A stretch of 64,000 nt of DNA from G965198795 sp965198795 (GCA_965198795.1 OZ240674.1:1178001-1242000), one strand, 5' to 3'; counted from the stretch's first letter, positions 27,677 to 36,678 are shown. Made by a program: numbers and translations. Notes: a model not told the origin generated them from the letters alone.

Positions 27677-28942
27677 ATGACCAATGAAACCAAAGACCGC
27701 GTCGATGTGTCGGGTGCGCAACCCGCCAACGAAAAAGCGCCGGTTTATCTGGACTACCAGGCGACCACACCGACAGATCCGCGCGTGATCGAAGCCATGT
27801 TGCCGCACTTCAACGCGGAATTCGGCAACCCGCATTCACGCAACCACATCTACGGCTGGCGCGCGGAAGACGCGGTTGAGACGGCGCGCGAACAAGTCGC
27901 GTCTCTGATCAACGCAAACCCGAAGGAAATCATCTTCACCTCGGGCGCCACCGAGTCCAACAATCTCGTTCTCAAGGGCGTCGCGCATTTTTACAAGAGC
28001 AAAAAGAACCATATCGTCACGGTCGTCACCGAGCACAAGTGTGTGCTGGATAGCTGCCGTCACCTGGAACAGGAAGGTTTTGAAGTCACCTACCTGCCCG
28101 TGAGGGAAAACGGCCTGATCGATCTGGATGAGTTGCGGAACGCGATCACTGATCGGACGGCCCTGGTTTCTATCATGGCGGTGAACAACGAAATCGGCGT
28201 TATCATGCCCTTGAGGGAAATCGGCGCGATCTGCCGCGAGAAGGGTTGTTTCTTCCATACGGACTGTGCTCAGGCCGCCGGTAAAATCCCGCTTGACGTC
28301 GAAGAAATGAACATTGATCTGATGAGCATTTCCGGCCACAAAATATATGGCCCCATGGGCGTCGGCGCCATGTTCATCCGCCGCCGTCCGCGGGTTCGGA
28401 TCGTGCCGCTGATCAACGGCGGCGGTCAGGAACGCGGCATGCGCTCCGGTACCTTGCCCACGCCGCTTTGCGTCGGCCTCGGCAAGGCTTGCGAGATCGC
28501 CCGGCACGAAATGGCCGACGAAGCCAGGCGTCTGAAAAGCCTTGCTGAGCGCATGTATCAGCGCATCATGGGCGAGTTGCCGGAAGTTTACCTGAACGGC
28601 GACAAGGAAAACCGGATTCCAGGCAACCTGAATCTGTCGTTCGCCTTCGTCGAAGGCGAAGGCCTGATGATGGGAATCAAGGATCTGGCGGTTTCTTCCG
28701 GGTCCGCTTGCACGTCCGCCTCGCTGGAGCCGTCCTACGTGCTCCGCGCGCTTGGCGTGAATGAAGAATTGGCGCACACCTCGCTCCGTCTCGGCTTCGG
28801 CCGCTTCACCACGGAAGAAGAGATTGATTACGCCGTCGAGCGGATCATTTCCGAGGTGTCGCGCCTGCGGGAGCTGAGCCCGCTTTATGAAATGCACCAA
28901 GAAGGTATCGACATTTCCTCAATCGAATGGGCGGAACACTGA
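27677..28942 (+). CDS. iscS: Cysteine desulfurase IscS
   Basis: Main sulfur donor of the operon. The 421-residue protein has KAPVYLDYQATTPTDPRV at the start, the PLP lysine in MSISGHKIYGPMGVGAMFI and the mobile-loop cysteine in VSSGSACTSASLEPSYVL. Those are the features of mitochondrial Nfs1 and E. coli IscS; the C-terminal end LYEMHQEGIDISSIEW is also conserved with Nfs1. It is followed 49 bases later by iscU. Confidence 0.96.
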   Translation: MTNETKDRVDVSGAQPANEKAPVYLDYQATTPTDPRVIEAMLPHFNAEFGNPHSRNHIYGWRAEDAVETAREQVASLINANPKEIIFTSGATESNNLVLKGVAHFYKSKKNHIVTVVTEHKCVLDSCRHLEQEGFEVTYLPVRENGLIDLDELRNAITDRTALVSIMAVNNEIGVIMPLREIGAICREKGCFFHTDCAQAAGKIPLDVEEMNIDLMSISGHKIYGPMGVGAMFIRRRPRVRIVPLINGGGQERGMRSGTLPTPLCVGLGKACEIARHEMADEARRLKSLAERMYQRIMGELPEVYLNGDKENRIPGNLNLSFAFVEGEGLMMGIKDLAVSSGSACTSASLEPSYVLRALGVNEELAHTSLRLGFGRFTTEEEIDYAVERIISEVSRLRELSPLYEMHQEGIDISSIEWAEH

Positions 28943-28991
28943 GTTCCGCCTCTTGAACAACCCTTGAGCTTTTGGAATCAGGAGAAAGACC

Positions 28992-29396
28992 ATGGCGTAC
29001 AGCGATAAACTGATCGACCATTACGAAAACCCCCGCAACGTCGGCTCGCTCGATAAGGGCGACGCCAATGTCGGCACAGGCCTCGTCGGCGCGCCCGCGT
29101 GCGGCGACGTCATGAAGCTGCAGATTCAAGTGTCCGAGGAAGGCGTTATCGAAGACGCCAAGTTTAAGACCTTCGGTTGCGGCTCGGCCATTGCGTCCAG
29201 TTCGCTGGTCACGGAATGGGTTAAGGGTAAAACGGTTGAGGAAGCCGAAGCGCTGAAGAACACCCAGATTGCCGAAGAACTGGCTTTGCCGCCGGTGAAA
29301 ATTCATTGCTCCGTTCTCGCCGAAGACGCGATCAAGGCGGCTATTGGCGATTACAAATCCAAGAAGGACGCCGCCACGGAAGACGCGGCGGAGTAA
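28992..29396 (+). CDS. iscU: Fe-S cluster scaffold IscU
   Basis: Scaffold on which IscS-derived sulfur and iron are assembled. The 134-residue protein has the three cluster cysteines at 37, 63 and 106 (PACGD, FGCGSA, HCSVL) and the HscA recognition motif LPPVK at 99-103. A short acidic C-terminal tail extends beyond the E. coli protein. Sits in the normal order after iscS. Confidence 0.97.
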   Translation: MAYSDKLIDHYENPRNVGSLDKGDANVGTGLVGAPACGDVMKLQIQVSEEGVIEDAKFKTFGCGSAIASSSLVTEWVKGKTVEEAEALKNTQIAEELALPPVKIHCSVLAEDAIKAAIGDYKSKKDAATEDAAE

Positions 29397-29452
29397 TCCG
29401 CCGCCTTTCGGCGACGTCCCTCGATTATAAAAAACTTAAGGTGAGTCAAGAG

Positions 29453-29794
29453 ATGACCGAACGCCCTCCCATGATGGCGATCAGCGATGACGCCGCTGAA
29501 CACGTCAAAGCCCTGCTCGACAGCCGCGGCAAGCCGTCGGCCGGCGTGCGCGTGGGTATCAGGACCAAGGGCTGTTCCGGTCTCTCTTACACCTTGGAAT
29601 TCGCCGATGAGGCCAATCCGTTCGATGAGAAGGTGGAAGACAAGGGCGTCACCATCTTCATTGACCCGAAGGCGACCATGTTCATCATCGGCACCGAGAT
29701 GGACTTTGTGGAAGAGAAGCTGGAAAGCGGTTTCGTCTTCCGCAATCCCAATGAAAAGGGCCGGTGCGGCTGCGGCGAATCCTTCCACGTTTAA
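29453..29794 (+). CDS. iscA: A-type Fe-S carrier IscA
   Basis: A 113-residue HesB/IscA-type carrier that accepts iron or clusters and delivers them to targets. Three conserved cysteines are seen: one in RTKGCSGLSYTLEF and two in GRCGCGESFHV at the C-terminal end. The start at 29453 (MTERPP) is within a frame open from 29306, which overlaps iscU and cannot be the start. Spacing to iscU is 56 bases. Confidence 0.95.
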   Translation: MTERPPMMAISDDAAEHVKALLDSRGKPSAGVRVGIRTKGCSGLSYTLEFADEANPFDEKVEDKGVTIFIDPKATMFIIGTEMDFVEEKLESGFVFRNPNEKGRCGCGESFHV

Positions 29795-29851
29795 GAGTTG
29801 GGCGGGCGTCTCGCCAGTCCTTCATCCACTGCTGTCAAATAAGGCCCGGCC

Positions 29852-30517
29852 ATGTCCGCTCCTGACCAAACCGTTATTGCCCAACCGACAGAGACGGAAC
29901 CGCGTCCGTGTTGGTCCTGCAAAGGTCCTGTGGCGTCCGTAGCTTTGTTTTGCGCGACCTGCGAGGCCGTGCAGGAGCCTGGACAGTTGGATCATTACGC
30001 AAGATTGGGGCTTGAGCGCGGCTTCGATGTGAACGTCAAGCGGCTGGAGCGCGCCTATTTCGACCTGCAACGCTTGCTGCACCCGGACCGGTTCGCCACC
30101 AAAACGCCCAAGGAAAAAGCGCTTTCACAGCAACAGGCGATCAGCCTGAACGACGCCTATGAAACACTGAAAGACCCGCTGACCCGCGCTCAGCACCTCG
30201 CTGGTTTGATGGGCTTGAACGTGCTGGCTGAGGGCCGCGGCGCGCCGGCCGATCCGGTCGTCTTGATGGAAGCCATGGAATTGCGCGAGGCCCTGGCGGA
30301 AGCGGAAAGCGCCGAGGAGGTCGGGCAAATCACCGTCCGCGCCCGGAAAGACATTGACGACTGCGAGGCGGCGTTGTCTCGGGCCTTTGAAAGCGCCGAC
30401 ATGGACGCCGTCTCTCTTCTGATTACGCGTTTGAAGTATCTGCGAAAGCTCGCCGACGAAACCCGGTCCCGCCGGGCGCGAATGGCGTCGGCGCCGGTTG
30501 TCCGGGCGGTAATGTAA
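29852..30517 (+). CDS. hscB: Fe-S co-chaperone HscB with N-terminal tetracysteine motif
   Basis: J-protein that brings IscU to HscA. The HPD tripeptide is at residues 77-79 (LLHPDRF), followed by the C-terminal IscU-binding helices. Before the J domain is PCWSCKGPVASVALFCATC (cysteines 20, 23, 34, 37), a zinc-knuckle-like CxxC pair known from eukaryotic HSC20/HSCB (human sequence has the same arrangement) and missing in E. coli HscB. The 221 residues include this extension. Sixteen bases upstream of hscA. Confidence 0.93.
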   Translation: MSAPDQTVIAQPTETEPRPCWSCKGPVASVALFCATCEAVQEPGQLDHYARLGLERGFDVNVKRLERAYFDLQRLLHPDRFATKTPKEKALSQQQAISLNDAYETLKDPLTRAQHLAGLMGLNVLAEGRGAPADPVVLMEAMELREALAEAESAEEVGQITVRARKDIDDCEAALSRAFESADMDAVSLLITRLKYLRKLADETRSRRARMASAPVVRAVM

Positions 30518-30532
30518 AGAAACGGAACAACC

Positions 30533-32425
30533 ATGGTTCTGCTGCAAATTCACGAGCCGGGTGAAACGCCGTCACCCCATGCTGACGGGGACGTCGCCAT
30601 AGGCGTCGATTTGGGCACAACGAACTCTGTCGTCGCCGTCGCCAATAAAAGCAAGGCGGACGTGTTGAGGGATGAAGAGGGCGGGGCCCTGGTGCCCTCC
30701 GTGGTGGCGTACGCGCCTGACGGTTCGGCCATCGTCGGCGCTCTGGCGAAATCCCTGCTGGCGAGCGCGCCGGATCGAGTGGTGAGTTCCGTTAAACGCC
30801 TCATGGGACGCGGTTTGGAAGACGTCAAAATGCTGGGCGGGCGGTTGCCTTACGACGTCGAAGCGAACGATGCGGAGGGCTCTTCCGGTAAAATGGTGCG
30901 CTTGAACGCCGGCGGCGCCAGACTGACGCCCGTACAAGTTTCCGGTGATATTCTAAGCGCTTTGAAAGAACGTGCGGAAGACCGCCTCGGGCGCGCAGTG
31001 ACGAAGGCCGTCATCACCGTGCCTGCGTACTTTGACGACGCGGCGCGGACCGCGACCAAGGACGCGGCGAGGCTGGCCGGTCTTGAAGTCCTCCGTCTGG
31101 TGAACGAGCCGACCGCAGCGGCGTTGGCTTATGGTCTGGACAAGGGCTCCGAAGGTGTTTACGCGGTATACGATCTGGGCGGCGGCACCTTTGATATTTC
31201 CTTGCTGCGCCTGGAGAAAGGCGTTTTCCAGGTGCTCGCCACCGGCGGCGACGCGGCGCTGGGCGGCGATGATTTCGACCACGCCATCGCCGAGAAAATG
31301 CTGGCCGAGCGAGGCGGCGAGGTGTCCGGCGGCGCACTGAAGCAAGCCTTGATGGTGGCGCGCGCGGTCAAAGAAGCCCTGTCCGGGCGCGACTCTGAAA
31401 CCTGGACGCTGACGCTGGACGGTGAAGATAGCGAACACGCTCTCACCAAAACCGAGTTCGGGGAACTTATCGCCCCGTTGGTCGCCCGCACCACCAATAT
31501 CTGCGCCGACGTCCTCGAAGACGCCGGTTACGCCCCCGAGGAAGTGGAGGGTGTTGTCCTGGTCGGTGGTTCGACCCGCGTGCCCCAAGTACGGGCTGCG
31601 GTCGCCGGTTTCTTCGGCGGCGAACCGCTGGCCGGCATAGACCCGGATGAAGTTGTCGCCGTTGGCGCCGCCCTGCAAGCGGAAGCGTTGACTGCGGGGT
31701 CCGATACGCTGCTGTTGGACGTGACGCCGCTATCTCTCGGTATCGAGACCATGGGCGGACTGACTGAAAAGATCATCCCGCGCAACACGCCGGTTCCTGT
31801 CGCAAAGGCCCAGGAGTTCACCACCTACAAGGACGGCCAGTCGGCCATGGTGGTCCATGTGGTGCAAGGCGAACGCGAGATGACGCCGGAAAACCGCTCA
31901 CTGGGCCGCTTCACGCTCCGCGGCATTCCGCCCATGACGGCTGGAGCCGCGCGTATTCGGGTGACATATTCGGTTGACGCCGACGGCCTGCTGACGGTGG
32001 CGGCTCGCGAGGAAACCACCGGCGTCGAGCAGAGCATCGAGGTGAAGCCGTCTTACGGGCTCTCGGAAGAAGAGATGTCCGAGATGCTGTACGACAGCAT
32101 GAAGCACGGCAAGGACGACATGATCCGCCGCATGCTGACTGAAGCCCGCGTCGAGGCCGGTCGCTCCGTCGGCGCGGTTGAAGGCGCGTTGAAGGCGGAT
32201 GGCGATTTGCTGGACGCGGATGAGCGCGCCGCCATCGACGATCTCCTCGGCAAATGCCAAAAGGCCATTACCGGCGAAGACCGCGATGCGATTTCGGCGG
32301 CCACCGAGGCCTTGGAGGAAGGTACGCGCGCCTTCGCCGAGAAGCGCATGGATCGCGGCATACGGGCCGCTCTTCGCGGCCGGGACGTTAACGACGTGGA
32401 ACAAGCAGCCGGCGCTGGCGGCTAG
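30533..32425 (+). CDS. hscA: Fe-S cluster assembly Hsp70 HscA
   Basis: Specialised Hsp70 that uses ATP to release clusters from IscU. The 630-residue protein has the ATPase signatures IGVDLGTTNSVVAV, VYDLGGGTFDISLL and VVLVGGSTRVPQV, then the substrate-binding domain around LLDVTPLSLGIETMGG and the helical lid. It is slightly larger than bacterial HscA average. Lies between hscB and fdx with short spacers, consistent with one transcript. Confidence 0.96.
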   Translation: MVLLQIHEPGETPSPHADGDVAIGVDLGTTNSVVAVANKSKADVLRDEEGGALVPSVVAYAPDGSAIVGALAKSLLASAPDRVVSSVKRLMGRGLEDVKMLGGRLPYDVEANDAEGSSGKMVRLNAGGARLTPVQVSGDILSALKERAEDRLGRAVTKAVITVPAYFDDAARTATKDAARLAGLEVLRLVNEPTAAALAYGLDKGSEGVYAVYDLGGGTFDISLLRLEKGVFQVLATGGDAALGGDDFDHAIAEKMLAERGGEVSGGALKQALMVARAVKEALSGRDSETWTLTLDGEDSEHALTKTEFGELIAPLVARTTNICADVLEDAGYAPEEVEGVVLVGGSTRVPQVRAAVAGFFGGEPLAGIDPDEVVAVGAALQAEALTAGSDTLLLDVTPLSLGIETMGGLTEKIIPRNTPVPVAKAQEFTTYKDGQSAMVVHVVQGEREMTPENRSLGRFTLRGIPPMTAGAARIRVTYSVDADGLLTVAAREETTGVEQSIEVKPSYGLSEEEMSEMLYDSMKHGKDDMIRRMLTEARVEAGRSVGAVEGALKADGDLLDADERAAIDDLLGKCQKAITGEDRDAISAATEALEEGTRAFAEKRMDRGIRAALRGRDVNDVEQAAGAGG

Positions 32426-32467
32426 TCTGAATTTTGACTTTCAAGACAAAGAGGCTTTAACGGCAAT

Positions 32468-32818
32468 ATGGCTCAGATGTTCAAGGTAACCTTCGTCCAC
32501 CCTGATGGTTCGGAGCGGGAAGTGGACGCGCCGGAAGGTTTATCCGTTCTGGAATGCGCTCACCGCAACGGCGTCGATTTGGAAGGCGCCTGTGAGGGAT
32601 CGCTCGCCTGTTCCACCTGCCACGTGATCGTGGATGACGCCTGGTTCGCTAAATTGGACGAAGCGACGGAGGCGGAAGAGGATATGCTGGATTTGGCCTT
32701 TGGCCTCACGCACACGTCGCGGCTGGGGTGTCAGATCAGGATGTCGCGGGAACTGAGCGGCATCAAGGTTTCGCTGCCGAGCGCGACCCGAAACATGATG
32801 GTTGACAAGAAGGTTTGA
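32468..32818 (+). CDS. fdx: [2Fe-2S] ferredoxin of the isc system
   Basis: Adrenodoxin-type ferredoxin, the electron donor for cluster assembly. The 116-residue protein has four cluster cysteines in the pattern C-x5-C-x2-C-x(~35)-C: CEGSLACSTCHVIV and LGCQI. N- and C-terminal segments (FVHPDGSEREVDAPEG, LPSATRNMM) match mitochondrial FDX2-like proteins. Follows hscA after 42 bases. Confidence 0.95.
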   Translation: MAQMFKVTFVHPDGSEREVDAPEGLSVLECAHRNGVDLEGACEGSLACSTCHVIVDDAWFAKLDEATEAEEDMLDLAFGLTHTSRLGCQIRMSRELSGIKVSLPSATRNMMVDKKV

Positions 32819-32825
32819 TCGACTG

Positions 32826-32845
32826 GTGACGCCATAATGCGTCAC
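32826..32845. promoter_or_regulatory. Small hairpin between fdx and iscX
   Basis: GTGACGC and GCGTCAC form a perfect 7-bp stem around CATAAT, eight bases after the fdx stop. There is no run of T, so a processing or pausing hairpin is more likely than a terminator. The stretch to iscX (32846-32934) holds nothing else. Confidence 0.45.
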
Positions 32846-32934
32846 TCACGCGAAAGCGGGGCTACGGAATAACCGGCTCCCGGAGTCCGGCCCGCGCGGA
32901 GAGGACGGCGAGACGGAAAACAAGGAGCTTCATC

Positions 32935-33135
32935 ATGGGCCTGAAATGGACCGACGTGCGCGACATCGCCATCGAGTTGGAAGACGCCCATCCGGACGTT
33001 GACGTCATCAACATGCGCTTCACCGACCTTTGGAAGTGGGTGCGGGAACTACCCGGTTTCGATGATGATCCAGAGAAATCCAACGAGAAAATCCTGGAGG
33101 CCATCCAGATGGCGTGGTTGGACGAGCGGGATTAG
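32935..33135 (+). CDS. iscX: Fe-S assembly protein IscX
   Basis: Small acidic adaptor that binds IscS and slows or tunes cluster formation. The 66-residue protein reads GLKWTDVRDIAIELEDAHPD at the start, then VDVINMRFTDLWKWVREL and the C-terminal KILEAIQMAW, all typical. Last gene of the isc operon. Its end overlaps the convergent mocA stop by four bases. Confidence 0.95.
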   Translation: MGLKWTDVRDIAIELEDAHPDVDVINMRFTDLWKWVRELPGFDDDPEKSNEKILEAIQMAWLDERD

Positions 33136-33728
33136 CCTGCTCCGTCCCCGCCCCGGCTTTTCATCCAGGCGTCCAAATCCGCCGGCGTGTCGATGTCGAG
33201 GGCGGCGCGGGGCGTCTCGACCGCGGCGAGAGGAGCGTTCTCCGGCGTCATCAGCTTGCGCGCGCCCTCTTCGCCGGAAAGAGCCGCCAGTTTCGGGTAA
33301 AGCCGCCTTGGAAAGATCGCGGGCGCGCCCAGAGTTCCCGCGTATGAGGCGGCGACGAGGTTGTCCCCGGTAAACGCGCGCCCCAGTTCGGCATAGTCCC
33401 CGGCCGTCAGCGCGGCTTGATCAGCGAGGGTTATGAGTATGCCCGCCGGGTTCCAACGTTGCGCGACGGCGGAAACGCCCCGGGCGACGCCGCCGCCCAG
33501 GCCATCCGGCCAGTCCGGGTTTCGGATGACCACCGTGTCGGATATGGCCGCGGCGATGCGGTCCCCATACGCGCCCAGCACCGTGTGCACCATGCCGGGA
33601 TACATAGTTGAGAGAGCATCTATGACATGCTGAATAAGCGGTTTGCCACCGACCTTGGCGAGTTGCTTCACGCCGCCAAAGCGTGACGCCTCGCCAGCCG
33701 CCAGGATCAGGGGCACGACCATCGCCAT
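33132..33728 (-). CDS. mocA: Molybdenum cofactor cytidylyl/nucleotidyltransferase (MocA/MobA-like)
   Basis: Activates the molybdopterin cofactor with a nucleotide for enzymes of the xanthine oxidase family. The 198-residue protein has the nucleotide-binding start LILAAGEASRFGGVKQLAK and the metal-site segment ILITLADQAALTAGDY. The start at 33728 overlaps the xdhC stop (TAATG). The set mocA-xdhC-coxG is the usual accessory group for CoxL-type enzymes, which stand divergently at 35351. Confidence 0.85.
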   Translation of the reverse strand: MAMVVPLILAAGEASRFGGVKQLAKVGGKPLIQHVIDALSTMYPGMVHTVLGAYGDRIAAAISDTVVIRNPDWPDGLGGGVARGVSAVAQRWNPAGILITLADQAALTAGDYAELGRAFTGDNLVAASYAGTLGAPAIFPRRLYPKLAALSGEEGARKLMTPENAPLAAVETPRAALDIDTPADLDAWMKSRGGDGAG

Positions 33729-34738
33729 TACAGGACTCCGGATAAGGATTTGGCGTTCCGTCCCTTTATGGCGGCGTGGCATTCCGCCAAGATCGACAGC
33801 GCGACGCCCTCGGGGAAATCGGACCCGATATCGAGTCCGGCCGGCCCGGCGAGCGGCGCGGAGAAATCACCAAGAGCGACCCCGGCTTCGTCCAGGACCT
33901 CTTGGCGCCGATGTTTCGGGCCCAGCAGCGCGAGGTATTTCAACGGCGCGCCCGCCAGCGCGGCGAGGGCTTCCCCGTCAAGCTTCCGGGCGTGGCCCAT
34001 GATGACGGCGGCGTCAACGCCCGCCTCAATGCTGTAGCCGTTCAGCGCCGCAACGTCGCGGAGGATTTTGTCGGCGTCCGGGAAATCCTCCAAGCGCGCG
34101 TTGGCCGGGCGGGGGTCGCAGAGCGAGACATGCCAACCCAATTCTTTCGCCAGCCGGACCATGGGCCGGGCGTCGGCGCCGCCCCCGACAATCAACAGAT
34201 GCGGGTCCGGCACAATCGGCGTCGCCAGCCATTCGACGCCATTTTCCGAGATGACCGCGCCGCGCGCATCACGGGGATCGGTCCCCTTCGGCAATCCTGT
34301 TTCGAACCGGGCCGCGACCTCGCCGGCGCGGCTGGGGAGACGTTGATAAAAGGTCCCCGTTCGCCGGTTTCGTACGGCGTCGTGAAGTTTGCTCAAATCC
34401 AGATCATTGGCCGCCGTCACCGGTTGCAGCACAATGTGAACGACGCCGCCGCAGCCCAGCCCCAACCGAAACGTCATGCCGTCCTCGTCCGTCGCGTCAT
34501 AAAGCAGCGTCAGCGCCTTACCCGTCTGCATGACCTTCTTGGCATGGGTCTGGATGTCCGCTTCCAGGCATCCGCCGCTCAACAAGCCCAGACGCTCCGC
34601 CTTGGCGTTCAACAGCATGAACGCGCCCGCCTTGCGATAGGCCGAGCCTTCGGTTTTATAGACGCTGCCCAGCACCCAGTCGGTGCTTTCGCGCTCGGCG
34701 CGCCAGCGCGCCAAAAGATGCGACAGCCGGTTGCTCAT
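33728..34738 (-). CDS. xdhC: XdhC family molybdenum-cofactor insertion protein
   Basis: Binds matured Moco, helps its sulfuration and delivers it to xanthine dehydrogenase-like enzymes. The 336-residue protein has an N-terminal XdhC/CoxI part (SVYKTEGSAYRKAGAFML, LSGGCLEADI, FRLGLGCGGVVHI) and a C-terminal Rossmann domain with LLIVGGGADARPMVRLAKE. Start overlaps the coxG stop (ATGA). Confidence 0.92.
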   Translation of the reverse strand: MSNRLSHLLARWRAERESTDWVLGSVYKTEGSAYRKAGAFMLLNAKAERLGLLSGGCLEADIQTHAKKVMQTGKALTLLYDATDEDGMTFRLGLGCGGVVHIVLQPVTAANDLDLSKLHDAVRNRRTGTFYQRLPSRAGEVAARFETGLPKGTDPRDARGAVISENGVEWLATPIVPDPHLLIVGGGADARPMVRLAKELGWHVSLCDPRPANARLEDFPDADKILRDVAALNGYSIEAGVDAAVIMGHARKLDGEALAALAGAPLKYLALLGPKHRRQEVLDEAGVALGDFSAPLAGPAGLDIGSDFPEGVALSILAECHAAIKGRNAKSLSGVL

Positions 34739-35220
34739 GCGCTTTTAGGCGCGTCCCCAGCCTCGTTCGCCGCGTCATTTGCGGGCGCGACGGCCTGTTG
34801 GAACTGTTCAAAGAATTGGGCGGCGAGCTTCTTGGTCGTCCCCAGGATCAATCGACCGCCCAGTTGCGCCAGTTTACCGCCCACGTCCGCTTGAACGGAA
34901 TAGGTTAAAAGCGTGCCGCCGCCGTCTTCGGTCAGTTTGACTTCCGCGCCGCCTTTGGCGAAGCCGGCGGCGCCCCCCTTACCCTCACCGGTAATCGTGT
35001 AGCTCTTTGGCGGATTCAGGTCGGACAGCTGGACGGTGCCCTTGAACCGGGCCTTCACAGGACCGACTTTCGCCGTGACCGTCGCGTTGAATTCTGTGTC
35101 CGAGACCTTTTCCAACTCCTCGCAGCCGGGAATGGCGGCGGTCAGAATATCCGGATCGTTCAACGCTGCGTAAACCGTCTCACGGGGGGCGTTGATGCGG
35201 ATTTCATCGGTCAGTTCCAT
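34735..35220 (-). CDS. coxG: CoxG-like SRPBCC protein
   Basis: A 161-residue CoxG/START-like protein. CoxG recruits CO dehydrogenase-type enzymes to the membrane or helps their maturation. The family pattern is clear: MELTDEIRINAPRETVYAAL, DPDILTAAIPGCEELEK and FKGTVQLSDLNPPKSYTI. The start at 35220 is chosen because the upstream codons (open to 35496) cross the divergent coxS gene. It heads the coxG-xdhC-mocA operon. Confidence 0.92.
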   Translation of the reverse strand: MELTDEIRINAPRETVYAALNDPDILTAAIPGCEELEKVSDTEFNATVTAKVGPVKARFKGTVQLSDLNPPKSYTITGEGKGGAAGFAKGGAEVKLTEDGGGTLLTYSVQADVGGKLAQLGGRLILGTTKKLAAQFFEQFQQAVAPANDAANEAGDAPKSA

Positions 35221-35350
35221 GCGAACGGTCTCCGGCGGGGCGCTTGGTCGAATTTCAATGGCGGGGTCAGGTTGTATAAAATGGTCCTTGATAAGCGCGC
35301 GACCGCACGCTGATATAAGGCTGCAATAAAAAAAACCATAGGGCCAAATC

Positions 35351-35863
35351 GTGAACCCCGAACACTCAAATCCAGAACAGGCCGCCCCCGTGACAGAGAT
35401 TTCCTTGACCCTCAACGGCGAAACCGTGACACGCGCCGTGCCCTCGCATCGATTATTGGTTGATTTTATTCGAGACGACGCCGGCCTAACCGGCACTCAT
35501 CAGGGGTGTGACACCAGCCAGTGCGGCGCCTGTGTTGTCCATGTGGACGGCAAGCCGGTGAAGAGTTGCGCCATGTTCGCCGTTCAAGTGGACGGGGCCG
35601 AGGTCTCGACCATCGAAAGCATCGGGGACGGGGATAATCTTTCCGCGATGCAAGCGGCGTTTCGCGAGTGTCACGGACTACAGTGCGGGTTCTGCACGCC
35701 GGGCATGGTGATGTCCGCCCTGGCGCTCGTCGCGGAGAACCCGGCCCCGACGCGCGATGAGGTGAAGCGCGGATTGGAGGGGAACATCTGCCGCTGCACC
35801 GGTTATCAGAATATCGTCGACGCGGTGATAAGGGGCGCCGCCGCCATGCGGGGAGGGTGGTGA
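35351..35863 (+). CDS. coxS: Molybdenum hydroxylase small subunit, two [2Fe-2S] (CoxS-like)
   Basis: Electron-transfer subunit of a CoxLMS/xanthine dehydrogenase-like enzyme. The plant-ferredoxin cluster is in QGCDTSQCGACVVHVDGKP with KSC, and the second cluster in CGFCTPGM and ICRCTGYQN. 170 residues; the GTG start at 35351 has an N-terminal proline-rich extension of about 14 residues. The stop overlaps the coxM ATG (TGATG). The divergent coxG starts 130 bases upstream, so a shared promoter region is likely. Confidence 0.93.
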   Translation: MNPEHSNPEQAAPVTEISLTLNGETVTRAVPSHRLLVDFIRDDAGLTGTHQGCDTSQCGACVVHVDGKPVKSCAMFAVQVDGAEVSTIESIGDGDNLSAMQAAFRECHGLQCGFCTPGMVMSALALVAENPAPTRDEVKRGLEGNICRCTGYQNIVDAVIRGAAAMRGGW

Positions 35864-36678
35864 TGGAACCGTTCGGCTATCAAAAGGCGTTTAGCGCCGC
35901 CGCCGCCGTTGAAGCGTTTCGAAACGCGGACGACGCGCTTTATATCGCGGGCGGGCAAACCATCATTCCCGTGATGAAGCAAGGGCTGGCGGCGCCGACG
36001 GACGTTATCGATCTGGCGGGCGCCTCTGATCTCGCCGGCGTCACCGTCGCGAACGGCGTCGTTTCCATCGGCGCCATGACCAGGCACGCCGATGTGGCGG
36101 GGGCCCAAGAGGTTCAAGAAGCCATCCCGGCCCTGGCCGCGCTGGCCGGCGCCATTGGCGATCCTCACGTGCGTAATCGCGGCGCCATTGGCGGATCATT
36201 GGCGAATAACGACCCCAGCGCGGATTATCCGGCCGCGGTTCTGGGGCTTGACGCGACGGTGGTGACCAATGCGCGCAAGATCGCGGCGGATGATTATTTC
36301 GCGGGCCTGTTCGAAACCAGTCTGGATGAGGGCGAACTGATCCTGCGCGTGGAATTTCCGGTTCCGGAAAAAGCGGGCTACGCCAAGTTTCCCAACCCGG
36401 CGTCTCGCTACGCCCTGGTTGGCGTCATGGCTGCGAAAACCGGGGACGGCGTCCGGGTCGCCGTGACCGGCGCGGGACAGGAGGGAGTATTCCGGGTTCC
36501 CGAGATGGAAGCCGCGCTCAACGAGAGCTTCGCGCCTGGAAGCGTCGCTGGTCTCGCCGTAAACGCCGGGGACCTGATCGCGGATATGCACGCGGACGGC
36601 GCCTATCGGTCACACCTGATCAGCGTTATGACGAAACGCGCCGTTCAGGCTGCGCTGGGTTGGGGAGAACAGCGATGA
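35863..36678 (+). CDS. coxM: Molybdenum hydroxylase FAD-binding subunit (CoxM-like)
   Basis: FAD subunit that passes electrons from the Fe-S centres. The 271-residue protein has the two FAD-binding segments typical of CoxM: AGGQTIIPVMKQGLAAP and HVRNRGAIGGSLANNDPSAD. The start at 35863 sits inside the coxS stop; GTG codons at 35857 and 35860 are possible. The coxL ATG overlaps its stop (ATGA). Confidence 0.93.
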   Translation: MEPFGYQKAFSAAAAVEAFRNADDALYIAGGQTIIPVMKQGLAAPTDVIDLAGASDLAGVTVANGVVSIGAMTRHADVAGAQEVQEAIPALAALAGAIGDPHVRNRGAIGGSLANNDPSADYPAAVLGLDATVVTNARKIAADDYFAGLFETSLDEGELILRVEFPVPEKAGYAKFPNPASRYALVGVMAAKTGDGVRVAVTGAGQEGVFRVPEMEAALNESFAPGSVAGLAVNAGDLIADMHADGAYRSHLISVMTKRAVQAALGWGEQR

